Source of the DNA: Gonocerus acuteangulatus
Taxonomy: Eukaryota > Arthropoda > Insecta > Hemiptera > Coreidae
Length of the DNA stretch: 64,000 nt
Assembly (NCBI GenBank): GCA_946811695.1
Contig: OX328132.1
Location: 92,330,900-92,394,899, forward strand
Direction of reading: 5' to 3'
Shown here: piece after piece, positions 47,371 to 59,248 of the stretch
How the letters are laid out: each line of letters starts with the position of its first letter
Position numbering within the stretch: the stretch's first letter is position 1
Translations under genes and position numbers: made by a program
The notes under the pieces: generated by a model
Database searches by the model: none
What the model saw: only the letters and a program-made list of their open reading frames with translations
Told to the model about the DNA's origin: nothing

Positions 47371-50042
47371 ATGACGTCTTTACCTGACTCCCCTCTGTCC
47401 ATTCTCCTCTGGAATGCTAATGGTGTTCGAGAACACACTAATGAACTGACTACACTACTACATAACATGAAAATTGACGTAGCTCTCATAACTGAAACAC
47501 GACTGACTAAGAAAAAATCTTTTTACGTGACGGGATACCTGACATACCGAACTGATCGTCCTGATAGCAAAGCTCATGGTGGTACTGCCATTCTTATCCG
47601 AAGCACCATCTCTCATCACCCTTTCCCTTCAGAGTCCTCTGAATCTATCCAAGCTTCTGGTGTAAAAATAACCTCTTTCCCTACTTCTTTTACTCTCTGC
47701 GCTCTTTACTGTCCTCCAAACAGACCTCTACCTGAATCAGTATTCCTGAATTTCTTTAACTCCTTAGGTCCCTCTTTTCTCGTCGGTGGCGACTACAATG
47801 CGAGACACCTGCAGTGGGGATCAAGAATAACTAACTCCCGCGGTCGTTCGCTAATGTCTGTACTTTCCTCGACAATCCTGTTCCACCATCTCCCCTAATT
47901 CCCCGACCTACTGGCCAACAGATCCGAATCGAATTCCCGATCTTATAGATTTTTTCATATCCCACGGACTTGGCTCAGTTCATTCCTCAATCACATCTCT
48001 AAATGACCTCTCCTCTGATCACACACCTCTACTTCTCTCCCTCTCTCTTCGACCCATCCCTAAAGCAACTCCTCCCACCCTTGTCAACGGAACAATTGAT
48101 TGGAATCTTTTTAGGTCTTTACTCGAAGATACAATTGACCTGAATATCCCTCTAAAAACTCCTGAAGACCTAGATAGCGCTGTAAATTCCTTTACTACCT
48201 CAATCCAACAATGTGCTTGGAAAGCATCCACTCCTTTTCATCAAAGAACCGTTCCTTCAACAATCCCTTCTCTTCCTAAAGCCATACTCCAACTTATTGG
48301 GGAAAAACGAAAAGCTCGATCCTTGTGGCAAAGAACTCGTCATCCTGAAGACCACCGTTCTTACAATAACCTTAGTAGGCTTGTGAAACAGCAGCTATCT
48401 TCCCATCGCTCCGAATCCTTTAACACTTTCCTCTCTACCCTTAACACTCATGACAACTCCCTCTGGGAAACAACAAGAAAAATCTTGAAGTACCATCCTG
48501 TCTCTTCTCCTCTCCGCCGCGAAGATGGCACTTGGGCCTCTTCCGATGAAGAAAAGACCATCCTCTTTGGAACTCACCTCCAGAAAACATTTACTCCTCA
48601 TCCTGATCACAATGATCCAACACATTGTTCAAAAATAATCGAATTCCTCGAATCTTCCCTTCCACTATCCTTGCCTCCTAAACCCATATATCCTTCCGAG
48701 GTCAAGCATATCATCACCAAGCTACACACACGCAAATCTCCCGGCTTTGATTTAATAACATCTGAAATCATTCGCCAGCTCCCAACTAAAGCTATCACAT
48801 TCCTCACATACCTATATAACTGTATTTTCCGCACCACTTACTTCCCCCTCCTATGGAAATTCTCTATCATCATCCTCTTCCCTAAACCTGGAAAACCAAC
48901 ACACTGCCCTTCATCCTATCGCCCAATAAGCCTACTACCCATCCTATCTAAAATATTCGAAAAATTACTCCTCAAACGAATCCAACCTTTCCTTCATAGC
49001 CAAAATATCCTGCCCACGCACCAGTTTGGCTTCCGTTCTCAACACTCCACCCCATATCTTCACCCTAGAGCTAAAAGAATATTGTACATCAGCGTTCCTG
49101 GACGTTGCTCAAGCTTTCGATAAGGTATGGCATGAGGGTCTCCTCTGCAAGCTCAAAACCTTTCTTCCCAGCACCCTATACCTCATCCTACGATCCTACT
49201 TATCAAATAGGCATTTTCGGGTCCGACAAGGATCAGAGTACTCAGAATATTATCTTGTGGAAGCGGGAGTTCCCCAGGGCAGTGTTCTGGGCCCTGTGCT
49301 CTACACCCTGTATACAGCCGATGTTGCAACAAGTCCCGACACCCTTCTAGCAACCTATGCAGACGATACAGCTATCCTCGCATCCCACCCAAATCCTAAC
49401 ACTGCGTCGCAGAATCTTCAATCCCACTTGAATAAAGTTCAAGAATGGTGTACAAAATGGAGAATCAAGGTGAATGAGGAAAAATGCCATCACATCACCT
49501 TCACCCTCCGGCGCAGTCCCTGTCCACCAGTACACTTCAACAATGTCCCATTACTCTCTTCTGATACAGTTCGCTACCTCGGACTACACTTGGACTCCCG
49601 ACTTACCTGGAAACATCACTTAAAACTTAAAAGACAATAACTTAACAGACGATTTGGACAACTCTACAGACTGTTGAACCGCAAATCTCATTTAAGTACT
49701 GAAAACAAACTGATCATTTACAAATCACTACTGCAACCCATTTGGACATACGGTTCAGAACTATGGGGAACTGCGAAAACATCGAACATCAGACGCATTC
49801 AAACATTCCAATCCAAGGTCCTAAGAACAATAGTCGATGCTCCCTTCTACGTTTCCAACCTCAACATCCATAAAGACAATATCCCACTCGTTAATGATGT
49901 TGTATTATCCAGATTCCAACGTTTCCATCCTAAACTTTCCGCTCATCAAAATCCTGAAGTCCTCTCCCTATCAAGTGTCACCCACCCACTCTCTCCACCA
50001 AGGCGACTCAAAAGACATTGGCCTAGAGATCTGCTGCAGTGA
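47371..50042 (+). pseudogene. LINE ORF2 (AP endonuclease plus reverse transcriptase)
   Basis: The endonuclease part opens with LSILLWNANGVREHTNELTT, then ALITETRL, GGDYNARHLQWGS and SSDHTPLLLS, matching the catalytic blocks of AP-type LINE endonucleases. A frame change near 47,880 precedes the S-D-H block. RT follows: KSPGFDLITSEIIRQL, PKPGKPTHCPSSYRPISLLP, FLDVAQAFDKVW (motif A), GVPQGSVLGPVLYTLYTAD (motif B) and YADDTAI (catalytic Y-A-D-D). A second frame change lies near 49,050 and a TAA stop at 49,638. Reading continues to LYRLLNRKSHLSTENKLIIY and ends at 50,042. All catalytic residues remain visible, but the breaks preclude a full protein. Confidence 0.93.
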
Positions 50043-50310
50043 CCAAGTGAAGTGTTAGCAATGGCTTTCTCTTTGTTCAAGTGCGACAATTTTCTGCGGC
50101 TCGCCGATCTCTCTTCGACTCCAGCCACTGGTCGGAGCAGAAGGGAGCTTGTGTAGGCCCTTTCAACGTCATCTGAGCGTCTTTCTGGCGTTAATCGTGG
50201 ATGAAGTTAGGAGGCCTTGAGCACAGAACTTTCATATTGTATCATATATCATATTACCAGATGTATTTATATACAGGATGTAATAATCAATAAAGAAATA
50301 TATACTATAC

Positions 50311-50691
50311 TTTCCTATTATTAACTATGGTCTAACTGCGCCTACGTTGTGATGAACCGGGGGAAGTACGCCTCTTGCAATGCCATTATATCGCGTGTCA
50401 ATCCATCCTTAAGAACCTAGGTTGAGGAAGAAAACCAGTACTCGCTAATCCACATGCTTTCTGCCAGTTAATCCCAATTTCGGCTACTTAGAGTGAATCT
50501 AACATTGAATTGGGGAATTATGCGTAGCGCCAAAGATAGAACTTTGTCAGAAGGTGGAATAAGAAAAGCTCCACCAAAAGCTAGAAAAGCTGCAGGAGAA
50601 ACACGAGATGGCGAGTACACCTGGCCTCTTCCCCTTCTGTTGTCGAATTCGGCGAGGAGTCTGCATTTGAGCCAGGCATGGAGAGAGCCAT
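50311..50691. other. unassigned intronic spacer
   Basis: Nothing recognisable was seen. Confidence 0.5.
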
Positions 50692-50900
50692 GGGCGTATA
50701 TTAGGGGGGGCTGAGGGGGGCTGCAGCCCCCCCCAAAATTTTGGTTTCATGGTAAAAATGTGTCATAAAACCCTTAAAATTAAATTAAATAAGATCATTT
50801 AGTTTATAAAACGTGTTCTATTTTGGGTGTAATAGCGTTTAAGTTGGTTAAAACTCTTCCAAGATCTAAATTGTTAGTATTCCATACACCGGAAATGGTC
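50692..50900. mobile_element. MITE-like G/C-tract repeat, copy C (3' side replaced)
   Basis: ATGGGCGTATATTAGGGGGG, GGCTGAGGGGGGCTGCAGCC and the core AAATTAAATAAGATCATTTA match copies A and B. At CCGGAAATGGTC the homology stops where copy B continues TCAGCCCCC, and the MADF pseudogene begins. Confidence 0.65.
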
Positions 50901-50902
50901 GG

Positions 50903-51235
50903 ATGTTTCGGAACATTTTGCGGAATATCGTACAATTCACCGATTACCAGACTTTGTATTGTTTGTGAGACGTCACAAATCCCGATTACAAAAACCGAGT
51001 GAAAAGAAGAATGGCACGGAAATCTCTGGCTGCAAAGCAAAATTTACCAGTAGAGAATCTAGACAAAAAAATACATAATTTAAAAACTTCTTTTAACCAG
51101 GAGCCAACAAAAAAAAAATACTCAGACGAGTGGCCCCAAATATTCCACGTGGTTTTCATACGAGGACTTGCAATTCCTGCTTCCAACAAACGAGTCAGAG
51201 GGTAGCCTGAACACAGACTTTCAGGATAGAGGAAA
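50903..51235 (+). pseudogene. MADF/Myb-SANT-like domain pseudogene
   Basis: From ATG at 50,903 the frame reads QFTDYQTLYCL, then TGA (50,966-50,968) where the family has tryptophan, then DVTNPDYKNRVKRRMARKSL, AAKQNLPVENLDKKIHNLKT and SFNQE. This fits the MADF pattern (L-W-D/N-x-x-x-x-x-Y-K-N-R ... V-K-K-K-I-x-x-L-R-T-x-F-x-R-E). After a frame change near 51,145 comes WFSYEDLQFLLPTNE, resembling the W-F-A-Y-E-x-L-x-F-L end. MADF/Myb-SANT proteins are DNA-binding and also occur as the second protein of PIF/Harbinger transposons. One nonsense change and one frameshift make it a pseudogene. Confidence 0.72.
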
Positions 51236-51785
51236 TAATGAAATAATTATTGCTAAACACGCACTCAATCCACACAAAACAATGTCCTCCATGATAGAGA
51301 CTGGGAAGACTAGACTGAGATATTCACATGATAATGTGGACGCGAGACGAGACAAAGATCGGTGTCTATAGACCAAGTCTATGTCTCAAGCCTAGACCGT
51401 CTCAGCCAGTCTCTAGACAAATCCCGCAACGAGGTCTACCAGTATGTACTTACCTTAAGAGAATAGTTGAGGTACATTTATGAACAATAAAATAGTCACA
51501 ATATACGCCATGCACGGTCAAGAAAATATACGTAGGAAGTAAACATACGTGTTAGGACAGGGAAAGTTTTAATGGGTAAAGATCCTCAATTTACAGAGGC
51601 TTCTCTTTTACAATTTTGTAGCAGTTCCTAATGGTTTAGGAAGGTCGTATCACAGGGATGGAAGGGTCTAGTCCTATGTGACATCAGATTAGACTGTGCC
51701 ATAAACAGATTTCTAGATGATTATGTACAGGAAATCTCAATCTTTATGAAATAGAACCATCTAAGAGAATGGATATGCTAATTAT
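51236..51785. other. unassigned intronic spacer
   Basis: Contains short GAGACxAGAC / GTCTATGTCTC inversions near 51,345-51,400 and nothing else recognised. Confidence 0.45.
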
Positions 51786-54156
51786 CTAGGCGCACGGTAG
51801 TGCGCCAGGCCAAGTTCCGGCCTAAGCATACTGTGTGTATATTACAGGCGGTCTTAGAGCCGATTTTTACCCTCTCATAACTTTCAACCAGGTAAAGATA
51901 AAGTTATGAAATTTTACACAGATATTATACTACTAGATGTGAGTAAAAATGGAAATTTTCATAATTCTACATCGAATAGTTTATGAGATATAAGCGATCG
52001 AAAATCGGGATTTATAGGACTCACTCACTCACTCACTCACTCACTCACTCATCAAAATTATTAGGCACTTCCCATGATGCTAGAGACTTGAAATTTTGCA
52101 TGAAGATAGATATGAAGACGTTATTAATGGAAAAAATCGAAAAATCGCGAAAAGTTGTGTCTGACTCCGCTTCCGGGGCGGGGGCGTGCCAGTTTTGTAC
52201 TTCCTTCGGAAACCCATCATTCCGTCCGAAACCCATGATGTGGGGTATCAAATGAATTGTCTCGGTATGAAGAACCTATATTTGATGTTTTAAGAAACAA
52301 TTAGACGCATATAGGCTCGGTAAAAATCTTATACCAGCTGTCTGTCTGTATGTTTGTTCCTCTTACGTATCCGTACCATTTGACCGATTTTGACCAAACT
52401 TGGGACACAGATGGGTCTTGATACGGGGAGAATCATAGGCTAGGTTAAATTGTCTATCAGCTGTCTGTCTGTCTGTTTGTTCCTTATACAAATACACACC
52501 GTTTGACCGATTTTGACAAAATTTGACACACATGTCGGTCTTTATCCGGGTAGTGTCATAGGCTAGTCAAAATCGTCTATCAGCTGTCTGTCTGCATGTT
52601 TGTTCCTTACACAAATTCACACCATTTGACCGATTGTGACCAAAATTGGCACACAGGTAGGCCTTGGTCCGGGGAATGCACTAGGCTAGGTAAGAAAGGT
52701 CTTTCAGCTGTCTGTCTGTATGTTTGTTCCTTATACAAATTCACACCGTTTGTCCTATTTTTACCAAACTTGGCACGCAGGTAGGTCTTGATACAGGAGT
52801 GTTATATTACCTATGACGTTTTCTACTTTTTGTTCCATCGAAATACCATCATTCCTTCTGAAACCCATCATGTGGGGTATCAAATGAATCTCTTGGTAAG
52901 GAGAACCTATATTTGATGTTTTAAAAAACATTTCGACGCATCTTAACAAAAACAGTTGTGAATTCTTTCTTAAATGTAGTAAATAAAGTCGTAGGGGTTC
53001 ACTGCATAATATACTTCAAAGCAGATACCAAGTTTTTCAAAGTCGAACCATCTACATTACAAAGTTTAGGATCACAAACCCAAAATGTATCGTCTTTGTT
53101 CTTATATTTTTCTTGAAGGCCTTCTGCGCTTTCCCTATTGTGATCTTTATCCTCGGGATAAGGTTCCTGTGTTTTACAGTGTAATAGTTTAGTTAAGAGA
53201 GCAATCAATTTGTCCTCTAGAGTAATGTCATCGGAAAGAGCTTCTAACTTTTCTAGTCTAGTGATTAGATGTATGTTGGTTGAATATTGGTATCAAATAT
53301 CAAGCAGTAAGGAGAACCTTATGCAGAATCCAAAGACCCTGGTTTTATATGAAGTACAAAGGCAGTAGGTATGCGGCAACTAAATTCGATTTAATACTTA
53401 GAAAAAAGTAATGAGATCCCCAAAAAAACATAAATGTGAAATAGAGGCCAAGTTCCTGCCCCCACAAAGAAACACTCCCTTCCTCAAAAATATCCCCTCC
53501 TAAAACCCCCAAAAAACGCCTTACCATTCTACACTCTAAAAAAGTAGTATGAGTTGGTGTATTAATTCAACCAAAAATATTTGCCAATACAAGAGATGAT
53601 ACAAGAAATAAATGTCCAAGTTCATTACTTGGAAGACCTCATAGTTACTTACTAAGAAGAGTAATGACACTTCAACTGACCTTTAAAAACAACAATAAAA
53701 ATACTTATATCCAGTTACTAAAATATCACTTTCCTCAACCAGGTATATTCTTAAACTTGGCAATGTTTTTTTTTTTGTGCCGAAATTATCTTTAGAGAAA
53801 AACTAAACATTGCCAAGTTTAAGAATATACCTGGTTGAGGAAAGTGATATTTTAGTAACTGGATATAAGTATTTTTATTGTTGTTTTTAAAGGTCAGTTG
53901 AAGTGTCATTACTCTTCTTAGTAAGTAACTATGAGGTCTTCCAAGTAATGAACTTGGACATTTATTTCTTGTATCATATCTTGTATTGGCAAATATTTTT
54001 GGTTGAATTAATACACCAACTCATACTACTTTTTTAGAGTGTAGAATGGTAAGGCGTTTTTTGGGGGTTTTAGGAGGGGATATTTTTGAGGAAGGGAGTG
54101 TTTCTTTGTGGGGGCAGGAACTTGGCCTCTATTTCACATTTATGTTTTTTTGGGGA
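51786..54156 (-). mobile_element. foldback-headed element, copy 2 (in the intron, inverted)
   Basis: Reverse orientation of 35,950-38,364. CTAG plus hairpin GGCGCACGGTAGTGCGCC sits at 51,786-51,806, then the ACTC run (52,020-52,050), ~120-bp units (about 52,320-52,800), the coding-like stretch (52,990-53,280), and the giant foldback at the far end (53,416-54,156). On the minus strand it begins A|TCCCC, as in copy 1. The two copies share the same end points, so this is a defined mobile unit and not a chance mosaic. Confidence 0.82.
52990..53280 (-). pseudogene. coding-like stretch in foldback element, copy 2
   Basis: Minus-strand frame YQYSTNIHLITRLEKLEALS, DDITLEDKLIALLTKLLHC ... DDTFWVCDPKLCN, ending LKYIMQ-stop. 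It is more open upstream than copy 1. The function is unknown. Confidence 0.4.
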
Positions 54157-54157
54157 T
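53416..54157. repeat. giant foldback (arms ~350 bp, loop ~37 nt), copy 2
   Basis: Arms 53,416-53,767 and 53,805-54,157 are reverse complements. Both arms lack the GTACCATATT and AAAGCGAGAA segments that both arms of copy 1 contain. Confidence 0.95.
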
Positions 54158-54449
54158 ATAAATCTATGTAGATACTGGCGTAAAAACCTATGTGTTGATC
54201 ACCACTAAATCCTGTTCTTATCCTGTACTGGAAGCCGCGAAGCCTATTTATGCCTGTGAGACCATTCTCCTGAGGCATAAAACAAAAGGAAATTGATCAT
54301 AATCAAACAAAAGTGCCGTTATGTTTGTGTTCTGTAAATATATTGCTTATATGTTGTTTTTTTTTAATTTTGCTTTCAACTTCATATTTCATATCGTCAA
54401 CCATATTTTTAAATAAAATGTATCTTATTCAATTTTTTGTTTGTTTCAG

Positions 54450-55798
54450 CGACAATCGCCGTTATAATGGCTGGAAATTCAATGGGATGGCCTTCTCCGA
54501 CGCTGCCTCTTCTTCTGTCCCCGGAGTCTCCAGTCCCAATGACCACAAACGAAGCTTCTTGGATGATCTCAATTATGTACTTCGGAAACATGTTCAGTCC
54601 CTTCCCCTGTGGCAGAATCATGGACCGGTTCGGAAGGAAAAACACCCTCCTATGGCTCAACATTTTCCCTTTATCTTCTTGGCTCCTGATAATCTTTACT
54701 CGGAATGTTTACGTAATTTACGTGGCTCGTTTTCTCTCTGGCATTTGGTTAGGGATCGTCTATACTGTGGTCCCTATATACGTGTGTGAAATCGCCGAAC
54801 CTAGAATTCGTGGTTCACTCAGCACATTTTTTGCCATTATGACCTATGTTGGAGTGCTTTTTGAGTATTGTGTTGGTCCCTTTGTGTCATATGGTCTTCT
54901 TGCATCCTGTTCGGCATTTTTCTGTATATTATTTTTTGCTGCTTTTTATACTATGCCGGAATCACCGTACTTCCTGTTGATGATTAACAAGAAAGAAGCA
55001 GCCAGGGATGCATTATTCTGGTTTCGCGGAGATGACCCAAACGTTGATGTAGAGCTGGATACTCTCGAAACCAATGTACAAAATCAAATGGCTAACAAAG
55101 GAACAATAAAAGATATTTTTATGAACGCCTCAAACAGAAAAGCCTTCTTCATTGTTGGTAATCTTTCTATTCTCCAAAGACTCTCTGGAATAGGTGCAAT
55201 GATTGCTTACACATCGGTCACTTTGCCGAAGCATGCTCTTGGACCAATAGAACGAGATGGATGTGTAATGATTCTTGGTGTGGTTTGGGTAGTTTCGACG
55301 CTTTTTTCATCATTTTTGATAGACAGAGTTGGAAGAAAAGTTTTATTGGTCATTTCTGCTTTAGGATGCGCAGTGTCTACTTTCCTCGCAGGGCTTTGGT
55401 TCTTTCTCAACCAGTATTATCCGAACTCAGATGCGGTCCACGCGTGGAACTGGACCCCTTTCGTTTCCTTCGTTCTGCATGGAATATTCTATTCTATCGG
55501 TCTCAATCCAATTGTAACGACAATAAAAGGTGAAGTTTTCGCTTCTAATGTAAAAGGTATCGCATCGGGCCTCACAACCCTCATGCTGGCACTTGCTTCG
55601 ACTTTTTTGAACAAATCTTACCAGATGGTCGCAGACACTGTTGGAATGTACTTAAACTACTGGATCTACACGGCTGGCAGCCTTACGGCTATTCTATTCA
55701 CGGTTACGTATGTTGTAGAAACCAAGGGAAAATCACTCCAGCAGATTCAAGACAAAATTAATGGCATTAAGAAATCAGAGCAAGTTAGCAAGCTTTGA
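54450..55798 (+). CDS. Tret1-like: Tret1-like facilitated sugar/trehalose transporter, main exon
   Basis: With the 70-nt exon at 44,981 it gives a 472-residue MFS sugar porter, a normal length for insect Tret1-like proteins. These plasma-membrane carriers move trehalose or hexoses down their gradient. Family signatures (residues of the joined protein): D-R-F-G-R-K after helix 2 (82-87), P-I-Y-x-C-E-I-A-x-x-x-x-R-G (132-145), P-E-S-P (193-196), L-Q-R-L-S-G-I at helix 7 (265-271, QQLSG-type), D-R-V-G-R-K (315-320) and E-T-K-G-K-S-L at the C-terminus (447-453). Hydrophobic segments are consistent with twelve helices. No stop or frameshift interrupts it. An AATAAA lies 129 bp after the stop (55,927). 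The substrate (trehalose versus hexose) cannot be told from sequence. Confidence 0.93.
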
Positions 55799-55945
55799 AC
55801 TTAAAAACTTTTTGTTTGATAACTTATTTAAAAGGAGAAGAAAAAAAGACTGAACCCTCAGATCTTTTCTTGCCTAATTGTTGTATTGACTAGCACCTGG
55901 GCTTCAGGCATGCTACTCCTATTTCTAATAAAAGGCAGATTATTA
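55799..55945 (+). terminator. probable 3' UTR with poly(A) signal
   Basis: AATAAA at 55,927-55,932 is the first canonical signal after the TGA stop, giving a short 3' UTR of about 150 nt. Confidence 0.55.
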
Positions 55946-57825
55946 GGCAAGTGTTGCCATTATTTATATTATTATAGACTTATTGTTATGTATATAAATA
56001 TATATTTGTTTTCTTTGATGTGCCTATGAGTATATTGTTTTATGTAATTAATCTATTTCTCCCAACTACGAGAGTTTTCTCAATATATATAAGTCCACGG
56101 TCACACGTAAAATTTCCCCAAAAACTATTTTATTTTTCCAATCTTCTACAATCATCAATAATAAACCCCTGATGGACAAGGATCTCTAGAAACTTACATG
56201 AGACCTAAAATATCTGGATTTTGTTTATGACCTGGGTTTCTTCATAAAATGAAATAGTACATGACCACCCTGTAAGCTGCGAGGCCGTGTTATTCAATAT
56301 AAAAATATTCAACTTACATTCCATAGTTTAATTCACTGCAAACTAAGTAAATTTAAATTTATATTGTATTACAGGATATTAATTGTTAAACTTATGTTTT
56401 ATTAAATACTTATTTATTTTCAAATATTTAAAATATACTGTTTGCATCAGTGGGAAATAGAACCAAAGTTGGGTTATTCTGTGTTGTGTATTTATTAGTA
56501 AATAATAGACGAATTAAGTTATTTATTAAACTTTATTATTAGATTTGTTTAATTCATGTAAAACATACTCTGATCGCATTCTATTTCTTAAATCTTGTAG
56601 CCTAAATATAACTAAACTTCAATTCAATGAGAGCTGTTAATCGTTTAAACATTCTCAATTCTCTTCTTCTTCTGGAGTTAGGATAATTTCTTTATTCAAA
56701 AAGTTGTATTGATCTCATAAAATAACAAATCGGTTATTCTCAACCCTATGGCCACATATTGTTTCCTTCTCCCTCAGACCAAATATTACTAAGCAATTAT
56801 AATTCAAATTTTCAAGTTTTTTTTTTCTAAGACAATTTGAAAAGTACCAAACAAAGTGCATTGTATAGTATATGATTTGGTAATATTATTGTTTAAAAAG
56901 GTACAAGACGCTGTACTTTAATAATAATTTATTCAGAATGCTCTACATGTTTCACGTCCACATGAAGGCTCTTTAGGACCACTTAAAACACAAAATTACA
57001 ACTGCAACTAAGATTCTTATCAGTCTACACGTGGCCCAGCCCTCAGAAGGTGCTCTTAGGCAGAGGCTGTAACTTGTTACTTTGCCTGATGGAGGCGTCA
57101 TGTGGACGTGAAAAATGCAGAGCCACAAAAATGAAAGATGATTAAAGAATTGTGTGTTGTAAATGTGTTTTGACCTGTGTAAAAAACGTATGTCAATGAC
57201 TGAAATGTATGAAATTGTATTTATTTTTCTGTATAATTTGAATCTCACAATGAGAACAACTAGTGTGTTTTTTTTAATTTTTTATCTTATTGTTAGAAGC
57301 AAGTTCAGAAGAGAATTCAAGAGTGAGATAAATTCAAATATACCCTTTTTAATCCTTATAATAACAATCCTCTTTGAATAAAAAAAAGATAGAAATAGAA
57401 TTTCTTTAAACAAATCTAAATGTATTCCTGTTTAGTTTCGATTTAGAATATCTCAAATCTACACGTTTTGAGATATCTCAATGTTGCACTGCGGTAACGA
57501 TATAGGAAAATAAATAATTTCTATGGACATTGTAAAATAATATTAAAATCTTCAATTTTTGACTTATATAAATAAAAAGAAATTGTTACTGTCGTTATTT
57601 ATTTTTCTCTAACCTAGTCATTCTTTAAATGTATGGTTTAATCGAAGAAATTAACGAAAACACTTGGCTCATTAACTATCTCAAGAATTCTCAGACTAAT
57701 TCTAACCTGAGACAAGGGTTCCAGAGGCATAAGTGTGGCGAAGGAGCAGATAACTATTTTACTACTATACAAATTACTATGTAAAAATAGGTCAATCACG
57801 TAATAACTCCATGAGCTTATATATG

Positions 57826-57837
<12 letters not shown>
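55946..57837. other. AT-rich intergenic DNA
   Basis: A 16-bp perfect inverted pair (TTTCACGTCCACATGA at 56,950-56,965 and its inverse at 57,098-57,113) brackets about 130 bp. No gene was recognised. Confidence 0.5.

Positions 57838-57906
<69 letters not shown>
57838..57906. repeat. (AT)n-(AC)n compound microsatellite
   Basis: AT tract to 57,886, then AC units to 57,906. Confidence 0.96.
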
Positions 57907-57907
<1 letters not shown>

Positions 57908-58365
57908 GGGCGATTCAGGTACCTATACTCCAAGATGATTCTAGATATAATTTTCAATAAAAAAGTTCATTTGAAATATGGTCATATTACGTAGGGCAAA
58001 ACAGTTGTGTCCAATTTTCTGTTTTTTTAATGTGCACACATTTTTTTACTGAATAACAAAGAATTGCTTTTAAAAAACGCATAATGTGACATATCTTTTA
58101 AATGAAAACCTTTTCCAATAATGTTTTTCAGTTACTTTTTATTGTTTCCGGACTGAAAAATGGATTCCAACAGTTTGGACAATAAAAAATGAGTAATCCA
58201 TAATTTCTTCACACAAGGTATAAAACTCCATTCCACATTTTTTGAGAAAAGGGAGCCAACCGTTCAACCTATCCATTAATGATCTTCCACTTCATTTGCA
58301 GAAATTTAATGCTTACTAAATGTAGACGTTTTACTGCAAGTATTGAATCTGCCGTCCGTGAGGGA
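57907..58365 (+). mobile_element. decayed IS630/mariner-type element, copy 2
   Basis: Starts CAGGGCGATTCAGGTACCTA after the AC run. It matches 17,205-17,260 and 17,790-18,080 (TGTGTCCAATTTTCTG, ACATATCTTTTAAATGAAAA, ATAATTTCTTCACACAAGG, CTCCATTCCACATTTTTT, TTAATGCTTACTAAATGTAG). The transposase end found in copy 1 is not preserved. Confidence 0.62.
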
Positions 58366-58609
58366 ACTGTGAAAACAATTTGCGAGAAGCCTCTGATTCA
58401 TCGGAAAAAACACAAGTGTGTTATTGTCTTCTATCAATGGGTTTAGTGAATCAAATTACTGTTCTCTTAAAGGAAAGTTTGTCTCTGTTATGACGACACA
58501 ATTAGATTTTAATTATCTTGAACAGTTTCTGAGCAATCCTTTCTTATTCAATAAAAAATGTGTGCGCGTTAGGAAAACAGAAAATTATGTATGTGTTATT
58601 TTTCTTTTA

Positions 58610-58795
58610 TTATTATTTTTTACGGCGCATCTGCCTCTACCGCCGGGCTATCTATAGTTTGCTACCCTTTCTAAACATCCATGGTGGAGCAGGGAATTCT
58701 TTCAGCAGGCAGAATGGAACCTATTGCAGGCGGGACTCGAATCCGTGTCGTCCTCATGAGAATATTGGTGTTAGCCACTAGACCACGGGGAGACA
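58610..58795 (-). mobile_element. tRNA-derived SINE, copy 6 (second subfamily)
   Basis: Minus strand: GTCTCCCCGTGGTCTAGTGG head, GGATTCGAGTCCCG B box, body GAATTCCCTGCTCCACCATG and GATGTTTAGAAAGGGTAGC, tail CTATAGATAGCCCGGCGGTA then GATGCGCCGTAAAA. The same tail type appears at 1848-1888. Confidence 0.8.
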
Positions 58796-58799
58796 CTAT

Positions 58800-59155
58800 A
58801 CAAAATCAGATAAAAAATCATTCATGAAGAAATATAAGAACAGCATCCCCTTTTAGAGGTATGTATGGCATTATTTTTTAGTTCGGTTAACTTGTGTTGT
58901 AACGTAACAAGGAGATATAATAATAAAGCTGGACAAAAGCTTGGTAAAACTAAATATAAGTGGTCCAGGTTTAAAAAAAAAAAAAATGAAAAAGGCCAAT
59001 CAGATCTCCAAGTTTCAAAATGTTATTATACTTCAATAATTGTAAACAGTATTTCGGCTTAATGCCATCATCAGAAAGTCTTTATTAATATCACAGTGGA
59101 ATATATTATTCCTGATAGCACTTATAAGGTGAGTAACAGACAACGAAAATTCAAA

Positions 59156-59158
<3 letters not shown>
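58800..59158. other. unassigned spacer
   Basis: Nothing recognisable was seen. Confidence 0.5.

Positions 59159-59202
<44 letters not shown>
59159..59202. repeat. poly(A) tract, ~44 nt
   Basis: Uninterrupted A run. No SINE-type tail precedes it. Confidence 0.95.
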
Positions 59203-59204
<2 letters not shown>

Positions 59205-59248
59205 ATAAACTGTAATAAAACTGGTGGAATAACATACCTAAGAGGCAA

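Larger units (their letters stand above)
46020..50310 (+). mobile_element. near full-length Jockey-type LINE, inactivated
   Basis: Order: 5' leader, gag-like ORF1 with zinc knuckles, ORF2 with AP endonuclease then reverse transcriptase, and a 3' region ending near an AATAAA at about 50,289. The ORF1-EN-RT order without RNase H or integrase is typical of the Jockey clade. Four frameshifts and one in-frame stop show it is dead, but the domains are long and clear, so it is not very old. Exact ends and target duplication could not be fixed; the 5' boundary may lie up to 150 bp further left. Confidence 0.85.
45051..54449 (+). other. ~9.4-kb intron of the sugar-transporter gene
   Basis: GT-AG intron (GTAAGT ... 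TTGTTTGTTTCAG). It contains (TC)n at 45,691-45,779, a Jockey-like LINE in the same orientation as the gene, a G/C-tract repeat with a MADF pseudogene, and the inverted copy of the 2.4-kb foldback element. Confidence 0.78.
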
